Origin: Uloborus plumipes
Taxonomy: Eukaryota > Arthropoda > Arachnida > Araneae > Uloboridae
DNA length: 64,000 nt
Direction: 5' to 3'
Assembly: GCA_038373865.1 (NCBI GenBank)
Contig: JAXGGA010001681.1
Span: forward strand, 79,990-143,989
In this document: positions 1-12,596 of the stretch, one piece after another
Numbering within the stretch: the stretch's first letter is position 1
Layout of the letters: every line of letters starts with the position of its first letter
Translations under genes and position numbers: made by a program
The notes under the pieces: model-generated
Database searches by the model: none
What the model saw: the letters and a program-made list of their open reading frames with translations, nothing else
Told to the model about the DNA's origin: nothing

Positions 1-2666
1 GGTGTTATTAATAACAACTTACCCCTCTCTTCCTCTCTTTGGCCTGTGAAGGTAAGTGCACGTTTCAGTTCCGTACTCTTTTTCTGTTTGGTACGCACTT
101 GCAAACCATTGTGGTCAATAACACCTTTTAACCGCACCTTGATTGTTACCTCATTCCGCTTAACAGTCGAAAATGGCAAAGGAAAAGCATTTGATGGCTT
201 TCCGCCTAAAGTTGTCTACTGCTGCAATTAAATTCCTTATTACGGGAACTTTTGACTGAGTGATATTGTTTCCTCTGCTTAATGACATCAGTGCATAAAC
301 AATTGAAGGGCTTGGAGGATGAAGGGGCTATGTTACTTATAAAAAATAAACACTCTGGACAGTGGTAAGCAATGGATACAGGTTGGCAAATAAAACTTGG
401 TACATCAAAAGGTAGATGTCATTAGACCACTTTCATACGCACACTAACGACAAAACCAGAAAATAAAAAACTGCAACAATAAAACTTTGAACTTTAATTA
501 CTCGCATTTTCTGTTTTATCACATAACCCCTTCATCTCCCAAACCCTTCAATAAATCGAAGGGAAAAAAATTCCGAGAACTACAGCGTCAGTTCCGAATT
601 TTCTGCTATCAATTAATTTCAATTAAATTAAACTATCTCCAACCCTAAAAAACATTCCAAAGTTAACCAAAGCTGCCAGACGTCCCGGATTTTAAAGGAT
701 AGTCCCTTATTTTCAGACAATGTCCCGCTTCTCTGAGAACTTCTTTACGGGACGGCATAAATCTCATATTCCTGCCTACCGTAACTCATACTTTTTGGGG
801 AAGCATTCACGTGAGTACAAATGTGCTGACATTCACAGTAAAAAGGTACAAGCATACATTATTGTACTGGAAGGTAACAACGCGCTCCTATAACTTGTCG
901 AACATGAACGTTAAAGAGAGCAGTTTTACATCAAGATATAGCAGCAATTTATTGCATTTCTTTGCTTGGAACGCACATTAGTCGTCAGGGACCCAAAACA
1001 AGTGCGTTCCGAGTTCACTTACACTCGTTGCTGCTAATAGCCTGTCCCGTAGACATCCAAAGCCACCCAAAATAGTATGCAACATAAACACCCAAAATAG
1101 TATGCAAAAACTTTATGGGATCATTCGATGAATAGCCACTGCGAAAAAAATGAATTGTCAACAAATAGCTTTAACAAAATATCACAGTTAACGTGATGGG
1201 CTTAAATACATAAATAATAGCAGGGCGAGCTGTGATATCTTCAAAAGTTGAGAGCTCTCTTACTGTTTTTTTTTTTTTTTCCTGTTAGAAACCATCTTAA
1301 CGACTCTACAAGTATAATAAATGACAAATATTGAATGAAATGGTAATGTGGCTACAATGAAGCAAGTAATTCAGGATCTTGAAATCTTCAGAAGAGCTAT
1401 TTTGCAAACGTACCTTGGTCTTCCTCATAAAAACTCAGCTTTATTCAATAACCGAAACAGCGTCCACCAAAGATCCTAATTTCACTTCACTCATTCATTC
1501 ACTCATTCAAATTCACTTCACTCCGTAACTCAGCCCTTTTGTTCACTTGGTAACAAAAATGGTTACATCAAACCAGCGACCCCCAAGGAGGCGTTCTGTA
1601 TCAGACAGACAGACAGACCGTTATCGTTACCAAATTACCGAAGTTGATATACACGCGGAGAGAAGTGAATCGAATTGAATGAATCAAGATAAAGGCCCCA
1701 GAATAGAAGGCAACTGATCATAGAAAACCAGCAATAAAGAACCAGCAATTTTAAAGATACTTCTACAAAATTCGGTAAAAAATAATTATTTGTAGAATTT
1801 TTAGGAAATGTTTCAAAACTTCAAAATAAAGCATTTAAATCATTAGAATAAAAATGTCCCCAAAGTGAGTTTTAAACTCTTGTCTAAAAGCTGTAGTTAC
1901 ATTTTGGTCAGATGTTAAAAATGAAGTTTTGAAGAGCTGCTTGAAAAAAAAATTTCTGAGACTTACGTCGCATTTACTATATTTAAGAATTAGAAAATAA
2001 TTTCTAATTGTATCCCGAAATTGGATTAGTTCATTCTTAGTTGTCATTTTTGATAAGAACAAATTTTGTATGAAAACTCATTTTGATGAAAACGCTTTGG
2101 ATTTACAGTATTGATAGTTTTACTATATGGGCGTTTCTCTGTAAACTCGTAATTGGATGTCCGGACCGAGTATTTCAAAAGTAATAAAGTGTAATAAAGT
2201 CATTTTCTCTCTTAATTCAAGTAAAACTTTGTATTTGGAGTGATAACAATTTAGTTTTTTTTTTTCTAGAAATTATCTAAATGCTAAAAACACAATCCCC
2301 TGGCTGTCCCAATTGTATAGTCTAACACGTAATATTTCAAAAAGCCTATTAACAGTATATAAATTTGGCAATTAATATCTGAAAATAGAAAAAAGCTACT
2401 ACATTTTTTTTATGAAATAAGCTCTAATTACGCATTTCTAAAACTTAATATTTTCATTTAAGTTCTGTCCAGAGTTTACTAGCAAAAAAAGCTACAATCA
2501 TCCATTCAACAACTCTCGATAAGTGCATACGAGTCGACATAAAGCAATCGAATACGTGTCTATTCTTTCGGAAAAATATTTTAATGAAATTGCATTACTA
2601 TTCGCTTTCAAAATTATTTCCTCTCTTAAATGCTGAAACGACTTTTAAATACTTTCGTCATTTCAG
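1..2666. other. 5' flank or intron of the glycine-rich gene, no exon supported
   Basis: AT-rich sequence with homopolymer runs and short degenerate repeats. A strong donor-like site (GTAAGT at 52-57) follows a pyrimidine-rich stretch, but the frame that would join the next exon contains a stop at 12-14 and no ATG follows it, so I do not call a coding exon. The signal-peptide exon expected for the downstream gene was not found here and may lie left of the window. Confidence 0.5.
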
Positions 2667-2705
2667 GAGACGCAAAAGACAAAGGAAAGAGTGGTCTTAC
2701 AGGAG
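2667..2705 (+). CDS. Glycine-rich gene, first visible coding exon
   Basis: A 39-nt exon between TTTCAG and GTAAAT. It reads as 13 residues, DAKDKGKSGLTGG after a split Gly codon, and ends on the first codon base G. Phase and frame join exactly to the exon at 6201. The exon is short, so it could be a chance match, but phase, composition and splice sites all agree. Confidence 0.6.
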
Positions 2706-5700
2706 GTAAATATTACTAAATTTGCAATTTCTAAATTTTAAATTATACTCTTTGAATATTTTGCCGCTTTGTGTAGCTGCTCAGCGCCATACCATGCTTT
2801 TCTAACAGTTAAAAAACTGCAGTATTACTTGAAAACCACTGGAAAACTGAATTCCATAAACTTTTCTAGAACCAATACAGTTTTTTATCAACTAAAATTG
2901 ACAGCAGAAATGAAAAATATAGATATATATAAGCTATACCTTCACCAGAAAACTTTATGGAAGTAAAATTTTTTAGGAATTTTCTGGTAGGATTGTAGTT
3001 ACTTTCCTAGTATACACTGTAAATAAAAAATACGAAAGTATTACTAGAAAATCTCTAGTAAACTGGATTTCCATAACGTTTCCTGGTAGAAGTACAGCTT
3101 CTTAAGCAACTCTCATTTTTACTTTAAATTAAACTCTCTCTCTCTCTGTATCGTTATTAGAAATGTTCATGGAATTCCAGTTTCTTAAAGGTTTTTTAGT
3201 AACAATGCAATTTTTTCTAGTGTAGTAATAATTCAGCTTTTCTTAAAAAACGTTGTAGATACAGCTTCTTCTTAAGCAAAGTTACTTATAAAGAAACTGT
3301 AGTTACTAGTAACCAAAAATGTTAATGGAATCAGTTTCATAGAGATTTTCTAGTAGCAGTGCATTATTTATTTTTACAGTACAGAAACGTTTATAGATTT
3401 ACTGTTTACTAGGGATTTTATTGCAGGGGTGCATTTATTTCATTTATTTATTTATTTTTCACAGTGTGACACATGACTTCAGGTCAAAACAGTTTCTTAA
3501 TTCTAAAATCGCTTACCGTAAATTCCAAGCTTTGACGCCTCCAAATGTTCCGATGCAGTGAAATAAGTGAAGTCTTTGGAATTAATTCTTGATGAAATGC
3601 TAAATATTTCATCTAATGCTGCTAAATATTTCATCTATTTTATTTAAAACTAATAACGCATAATAATTTTACACTTGTGCCATCACTATTGTCAAATTCT
3701 TGTTTCGTTTTATGAAGTTCGTGAAGAACATAGACTCTACTTATGTTGATGTTGCTGTTGTCTAAAGCCATCTAGGCTGGCAATCTGGGGTGCGCTGCTT
3801 CACTTTTACAACTGTGTCGTCATTTGGTGTGAAATCAGACTTCCACAGTACGCACATGCCATAGGCACCCGTTTATAGGGTAGGCAACCATTCACAGCAC
3901 AACACATTCACACAAGGAGAAGACAAGGACAGGAGAGAGAAAGTGCATCCATGTCTGAGCCAAGATTCGAACCTGGAACTTCCTCAACAGTGTCAGACTT
4001 CACTGACCTCTAGGCAAGGCTGGCAACTCTACTTATGTGTAAATTAAAATTTTCAATATTTCTACACTGGCGGAAAAAAAAATCCCAACACCAAGAAAGA
4101 CTTGTGTTAGATAAACGAAATTTGGTAGGCGTGTTTATACAACTGAAAGATGACATCGATTGAAATTTCGTGTTCCGCGCATAAGTGTGGCGCAGCTGGC
4201 GTCACTCAGAACATGCAAATAAGGCTTGTTTTAAAAGCGTGTTGTGAAGCTCGTGTGTATTATTTTTCCGTGAAATTGGACGAATTGCGTTCATGTTAGC
4301 CAGGAATACCTTTTAAGAAGACGAAGAAGCCATTATCAACAGCTCACCGAGTTTAAACGAGGTCGTACAATTTGGCTACGAGAAGGTGGATTTTCATTTC
4401 GCGATATTGCAGAAAAAACTTGGGTGGGAATGTTTCCACCATGCATGATTATTGAAAACTATGGTCAAGGGATGGTACTACCTCAAGAAGATCGAGTTCC
4501 GAGCTGCCACGTGGCACGACTGAGAAGGAAGATCGCCGAATCTTGCATACGGCTGTGGCGCATCGTACTGCATTTGCGGCTGACATTCGAGCTGCAGTTG
4601 GTACCCTCGTGACCCAAGGAACGGTAAGAAACTGTTTACTTCAAGGACAGCTCCTAGCCAGGCAGCCTGTAGCCGGTATTCCATTGACTGCAAACCATTA
4701 CCTTTTCCGACGGCAGTGGTGCCACGACAGAGCTCACTGGAGGTCGGAGTGGAGATCTGTTGTAATTTTTGATGAAAACAGATTCTGAATTAGTGCCAGT
4801 GCTGGCTGTATATTGGTCAGAAGGAGGACAGGGGACCGCCTGCATCCAAGCGGTCTACGGCCTAGACACACGGGACTCACACCTGGAGTTATGGTCTCTG
4901 GAGCAATGTCCTACGACAGCAGGGGCATTCTTGTGGTTATCCTAAACTCACTGACTGAAAATTTGTCGTCAGTCTGTTAATTTAACCAGTAGTTCAGCCC
5001 TTCATGAGTAGCATTCAAGAGCGCGTTTTCCAACCGGATAACGCTCGCCCTCACATCGCTGCTGTAACGCAATGTGTTCTACAGAGTGCTGACATGTTAC
5101 CATGACCTGCAAAATCACCAGGTCTGTCTCCAATTGATAACGTATGGGATATCATGGGATGGCACCTCGAGCATCATTCACAGTCAGCAATGAGTCCTAG
5201 TATTGACACAGCAAGTGCAACAAGCATGGAACTCCATACCACAAAGTGACATTCGGCACCTGTATGACATAATGCATGCACGCTTGCAGGCTTGCCTTCA
5301 AAATTCTGGAGGTTACACCCTCTATTAAATTAACATAATTTCAAATTTGCACAGCATTTTCTTGAGCTTAAATTAGCCAGTGATCTTGTACATTTAATCA
5401 ATTAAACATGTTAACTAGACAATTGCATTACCCAAATTTTATTACTCTACAGCAATTTTTTCTTGGTGTTGGGATTTTTTTTTCCGCCAGTGTATAAACA
5501 ATATTTAAATATATGTTTTTGCTCAGAAGATATGTCCGTTACTAAGTCAACATTTTTATTCAAATCATATTTCTGGTAGCAGGCAAAATTTAATAGCATT
5601 TAATAGAAGTAAACTGTATACTCTTCATCAAGTTCATAAAATTAAACAAGAACTTAACATTTTTGGGCTCTTTGTAGGCTGTTGTTGCTGCAGTCGTGTC

Positions 5701-8700
5701 ATAGTAAATAATCAGTATGCAGATATGAGCTTTTGAAGTTTCTTTTGTTTTGCAACAAAAGATAAATCAGTAAAAACGGAATTGCCCCACTGCGGAACAA
5801 CATAGATGAGGACGTGATGTTTAAAAAAAGAAATTAATCACAAGTCTAGCAGTTTTTAGTATAACAGAATATTGCTCCTTCCATATACAACACGAATGAG
5901 CTGTTTCTTTTTTTTTTTTTTTACCTCTTTTTGGTTTACGAAAAAAAAATTTCGAAAATTCAAAAAATCTTTAAAATGACTAGTTATGTAACTTGAAACC
6001 TTGGAATAAATTGCTTTTAATTATCCATGAATCAGATTTAAAAACAAGTTTAGCATGTTACTCAAAACGCTTGTTCTTGAATTTTATTTTCAACTAAAAT
6101 TGTAAAAACCCTTGTTAAATCTCATAATACTGATAAGTATTAGCTTTTTTATTTATTCTTTTCTTACCCCTAATAATGCTCTTATTTTACTTATTTTAAG
6201 GTTCTTCAAATAATGGACAAGAAGATTGTGGAGAAGATGGTAGAGGTTCTGGAAACGGGAAAGGACAAGGGCTTGGATTGGGTCAAGGAATGGGAAGCGG
6301 TATGGGCCAAGGATCAGGTAGTGGAAAGAAAAAAGGATCAGGAATGGGTCAAGGACTTGGTATAGGTCAGGGATCTGGTTTGGGTAAGGGATCAGGAATA
6401 GGTCAGGGTTCTGGATTGGGTCAAGGATCTGGAATGGGTCAGGGATCTGGATTGGGCAAGGGATCTGGATTGGGTCAGGGATCTGGAATGGGTCGGGGAT
6501 TAGGATTGGGTCAAGGATCTGGAATGGGTCAAGGATCTGGATTGGGTCAGGGATCTGGAATGGGTCGGGGCCTGGGATTGGGTCAGGGATCTGGAATGGG
6601 TCAAGGATCTGGATTGGGTCAGGGATCTGGAATGGGTCAGGGACTGGGATTGGGTCAAGGATCTGGAATGGGTCAGGGGTCTGGAATGGGTCAGGGACTA
6701 GGATTGGGTCAGGGACTAGGATTGGGTCAAGGATCTGGATTGGGTCAGGGATCTGGAATGAGTCAAAGATCTGGATTGGGTCAGGGATCCGGAATGGGTC
6801 AGGGACTGGGATTGGGTCAGGGATCCGGAATGGGTCAGGGACTGGGATTGGGTCAAGGATCTGGAATTGGTCAGGGGTCTGGATTGGGTCAAGGATCCGG
6901 AATGGGTCAGGGACTGGGATTGGGTCAAGGATCCAGAATGGGTCAGGGATTGGGATTGGGTCAAGGATCTGGAATTGGTCAGGGATCTGGAATGGGTCAA
7001 GGGTCTGGATTGGGTCAGGGATCTGAAATAGGTCAAGGGTCTGGATTGGGTCAGGGATCTGAAATAGGTCAGGGATCTGGATTAGGTCAAGGATCTGGAA
7101 TAGGTCGGGGACTTAGAATGGGTCAAGGATCTGGAATGGGTCAAGGATCTGGATTGGGTCAGGGATCTGGAATGAGTCCGGGACTTGGATTGGGTCAAGG
7201 ATTAGGAATGAGTCAGGGGTCTGGAATGGGACAGGGAGATGGAATGGGTCAAGGATCCGGTGTGGGACAGGGATCTGGAATGGGTCAAGGATCCGGAATG
7301 GGTCAGGGATCTGGAAGCAACAAGAATCAAGGCTCTGCTAACGATGGAAGTGGACAAAATGATTACTGGAGCAGCGGTATGGAATTTTGACAAACTTTTT
7401 TACTTCCTTTTACGTAGTAAAGGAAGTATTGTGATCGCGAAAAAAAAATCACTCAAATTTGAGTCTAAATTTTGATTTTGCTCACCCCCGAATTAATGTT
7501 CAGTAGTTTTTTCGACCTGTCAGCACGTGCATATGTACCTACCAACATATAAGCAGCCGAAAAATCCTTTTCAACCACCCCGAGTTAATTACGGCGAGTG
7601 TTCTCGTGACGTCTGTATGTACGTATGTGCGGATGTGTGTGATGCGGATGTATGTGCGTATGTGTCTCGCATAACTCAAAAACTATATGCCTTACAAACT
7701 TCTAGCTTGGTATGTAGGCTCTGAGGATGATCTAGTTGTGCACCTCCCCTTGTAATTGCATTCGAATGTTCCCAAGGGGGTGTTTTAACCCTTTTTTGGG
7801 GTAAATCAGTGTTAATTTCAATGCAGACTCAAGTGATATGAATTGGCGTGACCACTTGGCGATATGTCGCCAAGCTTTTGGTCGTCAAGTGTTTGATGCC
7901 AAGTTGGCGACAAATTAGGCGAAAAAATTATTTTTTGAATTTGGGTTCAACTTGGCGCTATTGGCGATATTTTGCGAAAATTTCACTGAATGATATTAAA
8001 ATCAGCAATATTTAGAAAATTAGCCATTGTAAAATATTTTTGCATTGTTTCGTGGCAGATTAGGGGAGCAAATATTTGAATTGTTACCTTGCTCACTCCA
8101 AGCACTTTTTTTTAACACTTAAGGCAACTACTAAGAAATTAACACGTAAAAGGAAGTAGTGTGGGGTTTATACCAGATTTTTTAATTACTATTCGAAAAC
8201 TTGCTGTTTTATGTCTGCTATTTCCTCTTTCTATTTTTTCGGATAATTAAGTTAGTTTTACGTGAAATTATTGTTTTGTTTTATAATTAAGTTTAGCTAT
8301 TAATTTACTAAGCTAAGTTTACCATTATTTTGTATAAAGCAGTTAGTTGCTATTTGATTTAAAGTAGAGGTAAACGTCTCAATGTTCTTTGAAAACAAGC
8401 AAAAAGTTAAGCTGTATGCCAAAAAACTTGAAGATATCAAGACTAATTGCATTTATCTCAGCTTATTTTCATTTCGGGAGCTCAGTTGCAGAGTATGATT
8501 CGACATCAATTCTTATGTTAGGAGCTCCTCTGTCGAATGGTGCTTTTTTTCATAAACTGAAAACTGATAGGTACCACGCACATGTCGTCGACACAAGAAC
8601 CTGAACTTTCTCTAGTCAGTTTAAAATGAAACATTTAAAGGAGATCCTGCTTTAAAAGAGACGGGGAGAGAGTTTTTTTTTTCTCTTTTCTTTTCTCTTG

Positions 8701-11700
8701 AGCATTGACAAATTGTTTTTTTTTTCCTTTCTTTTGGAATCTCAAACGTCGTCTAGTTCCCCTTTCAGCTTGGCAGTCTGCCAACACCTCACGTACCGGT
8801 GCTCTACCAACCCGGACATGCTCCCCAGACCCTGCAGGGTGTCCATGCAGCACATGGTGGCGCAGCGAGATGAAACCTGCCCCAGTCCCACTGCACCACC
8901 ATTCAAGACATGGTGGCGAAGGAGCACACACGCACACTATCGCAATAATTCATTGCGAAAACATAATTTGAGTTCGATCAAAATTCTTTCTTTTTTTCAT
9001 CGCGTCTAACTCATCTGCACTTTTCATTAGGGGGAAAATGGAAAATTGCGTTGCCCCGTAAGAGAAAGCGCAAGTTGTTCTCTGGTATGCAATGGAGAAC
9101 ACAAATCCGTTATTACAGAGTAGAGAATGTTTCGAACAGTTAATTAAAAAATCTACCTCAGGATGACAGCATGAAAAAATGGAATAAAACTTTTCTACGG
9201 CAACTAAAAGAATTAAACGCTGCTAAAGTAGTTCACGTAAAAGTGTGCTGATCTTCTCCATTCCTTTTTCTTTCTTTTTTTTTAATAACAACCGTAGAAA
9301 TGTTTTAAACCCTTTCTTGGGGCTTTTTTCCATTTGTGAATTTCTCTTATTTACTACTCGAACATTCTTTGCACTGTTATTACGGATTTATGGGCTGCGT
9401 TGCACAGCAGAAAACAAATTGTGCCTTCTCTTACGAGGATGCCATTTTCTCTTTGTCCCCTCATAAAAAGCCCAGATGCGTCAGACGCTAGGGAAGAAAA
9501 AAAATGCCCGCAAACTCTGAGAATTCAGCTCCCAAATATTGCCAGTATCACCCTTGTAACGTTTAAACATTTTTTTAAACTGACTTTTCTAATTCGGTGC
9601 ATTTGATTTGGACACCATGTATTTTTACAAAAGTTCCTACTACAGCAGTCAATAACATATTTCAGAGCAAATAGTACCGCTACATGGTCACATAGCTCCT
9701 GAAATAATAATACGTATAAAAAAATTTTATCATATGGCTAAATAGCAAGTTGTATGGTTATGTAGTTATAGCTCAACAAAAACACCGAAATAAAGCATGA
9801 TATGAAGTTTATAAACAATAGCGCATGCTCTTTTGTTGCTTTCCAAATTTTATTTTAATTACATTTTGTCAAATTTGCTTTGTTGTTTTCAAGATTTAGA
9901 GTGATTGCTCCAAGTTGTTATGAAACAGGTACAGGCAATTTTATATTATTGAAAATTGAGTGTTTCCCCCGATCGATGCATCTATCTTTATATCTATCTA
10001 CCTATCTATGACATCCTTACTTCTCCCAATGCCAGGGAAATGATCATCAAACCAGGGATCGACAGATTCGTAATTTTTCAATCTTTATATTCAACTACGT
10101 TACGTAATTCGACTATTTAAATTAACGGAGATATTAATTAAAGCATAAATTCTCAAAGACGTTTCATCAGGTCGAAGCTTCCGATTTTCTGCTGCTGGAG
10201 TTGTGCTAGGAGTTGCAGCGCGAGGAAAACTGAATACAGAACAGTTGAATAACAGTTGAATAATTCCTGCTTCGGGTGAGATTGAATTTGAGCTTGCTCG
10301 CAGCTTAGCGGGCCTTGCAGGCGGTAAGATGCGTTTAGATGTGAAGCATTCCTTTTTTTCATCTTTATTTCCCTTTTCGAGCAGATTGGATGAAGTTCGG
10401 CTAGTGGCATGACTAAAAATGGCATTAATTAAGGCATTGCTAATTCAGAGGTGTCCAACTACGTTACAAAGCCCCCGAGACATACTTCTGGTAATGCGGT
10501 GGTTTGGTGGGTTGGGAGTACAGTTGTTCCCGCCGCGCATTGCTGAAAATTTATTGTACTGCTCATAATTTAATGTACTACCCCAGGTAGCAAGTGAAGC
10601 CCCAGAAGAACACCAGGCGACAAGAAGGGGCGAAGCCCCCAAATTATACCTCTGAATCTGGTGGACACCAGTCCATTGAATTAGTTATCATTGAAAAATT
10701 GTGTCTCCAAGTTTTTACGTGCCCGAAATTATAAATGTTGATGTGCTTTCGCCTCCCTTTTTTAATAATTGACTCTATTACCTGGTTTTCATTTAAAGGA
10801 TCTAATCAAGGAAATGGCGATAGCTGGAATAGCTATGATTATGGAGATGACTATAACGATGATGCTCAATCGTCCGATTATTATTCATCCAACGATAACG
10901 TACAAAGCTCTAGTGCACAAGCTCAAAGTGGTCAACAATGGAATGGTAAGTCACACGATATAGTTGTTACTGAGTTGTTACTATAGTTGTTACACTTGGT
11001 TTTCATTTTTTTATTTTCCAATGATAACGGCATCTTACTAGCCCAAAATATTCTCATTTTCTTGAATAAATGCATAAATGCTTTTCTGTCATTAAAAGAG
11101 ACTTTTATTACTTATTTGGCCGAAGTTAGGAAGTATGAGGATTTTCTCCGAAAAATAACTTTAAAACATTACATTTCAAATATTTGTTTCTAACTAGCTA
11201 TGTGGCCCGGCGTTACACGGGCCTTTAAAGTAGCGAGGAAAGTTTCAACAAACCACTCGCCGCCAAGGCAGTCGCCTTTAAAGTAGCGAAGAAAGTTTCG
11301 GCAAACTACTCGCCGATAAAGCGGCTCGCTAAAAAACTGTCCTGCATCAAAAAGAAAATCGAATTATTTGCACATGCTTCCTCAGAAATAAAAACGATGT
11401 CAAGCAGCGCATGCTTAGCACTCTCCCTAATTGACAAACGTAGCAGCGTTTTAGACATTACTCAAACGCTAGACAGAAATCGCGTGAGAGATTAAAACGA
11501 AGTATACCGCTTGAAAAATAATCCGAAAACCACTCAAAGAAAGCAATTTTTAAAACATTTGACTGTTCCACGGGAAACGATATTTTTCCTGCACGTACAG
11601 CTATGTGCGATTTCCTGGAAGTAGGGGAGATTTTCGATTGTAAAGTTTTAAGATTTTACTTTTGAAATTAAATGTAAAGGTTTTATGTGCCAGGCAAACA

Positions 11701-12558
11701 ATTCCAGTCCATCCGCCATCTCTCAGTGGTTTTATTTTACTCTATTAGTTTGCGTTACAATGAAGAGAGATAGATACACTATCATAGGGGCACTTCTCTA
11801 AGTAATTCCTCAGGAAAGTTTACGGAAACATAGGGTTCAGGTAAAGGGATTATATCCCACTTCTAATTGCACTCCTTCCCTCACCTAACTTTATTGAGGC
11901 ATATATTATTTTTCTGTGGGGTCATTCCATTGTGACTAACGTAACATTTTCAGCTGACTTTCGAACCCTTATTTTTGTTTCATTTATGCAGCAAAAATGT
12001 TACGTTAGTAACAATGCCGTTTTAGCAGAAGAAATACCAGAAGTTATTTTGCTTCAAATTCTTTGCAGAAATGACGCGTACACCACCATCTACAACTTCT
12101 GCGAATTCAACCATAAATTATTCTTTACACTTTAGTTTTCAAATAAAAAGAATTCGAAAATCAGCTGCGAATGTTACGTAAGTTACCATGGAATGAAACT
12201 GTACGTTTGTAAAAGTAAAAAAAATACTTCGCAGTCAATGTAAGATACATTTTCCATTGAAAAAAAATAGTCACCGAAATATATAAGAACCGAAATATAA
12301 TAGACACCGAAAATACAGGAAATGAGTTTCTAGTAACTCTAAAGCTGTTGGAGGTTTTTCTCATAAAATTGGAATACACCAAATAAAATCAGGAGATACT
12401 TTTCGGCAGAATACTTAATTTTAATCCACTTTAAACAATATTATGTAGAGGTAAAATAATTTTCTAAAGACATTTTTTTTCTTCATTTGGTAGGTTACCA
12501 GACTGGACCAACTGAAATCTGCAGAAAAGATGGTAAGGTTCTTGTTTCGTATTACTAG

Positions 12559-12596
<38 letters not shown>

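Noticed and set aside
1..51. Possible signal-peptide exon ending in a strong GTAAGT donor at 52
   Set aside because: The phase needed to join the next exon has an in-frame stop at 12-14 and no ATG after it, so it cannot be coding in that frame.
6716..7036. Antisense open frame of Ser-Leu-Thr repeats in the glycine-rich exon
   Set aside because: It arises because the 18-bp coding unit has no antisense stop; it has no start context, splice logic or constraint of its own.
8740..8940. GC-rich patch with open frames on both strands and an A-box-like TGGTAGAGCACC on the minus strand
   Set aside because: No B-box at the expected distance, no splice sites and no recognised protein; it could be an old SINE but evidence is too weak.
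10443..10657. CAGAGGTGTCC ... ATACCTCTG bracket resembling a hAT MITE
   Set aside because: Only about 7-10 terminal bases match and no 8-bp duplication is present, so the limits are not supported.
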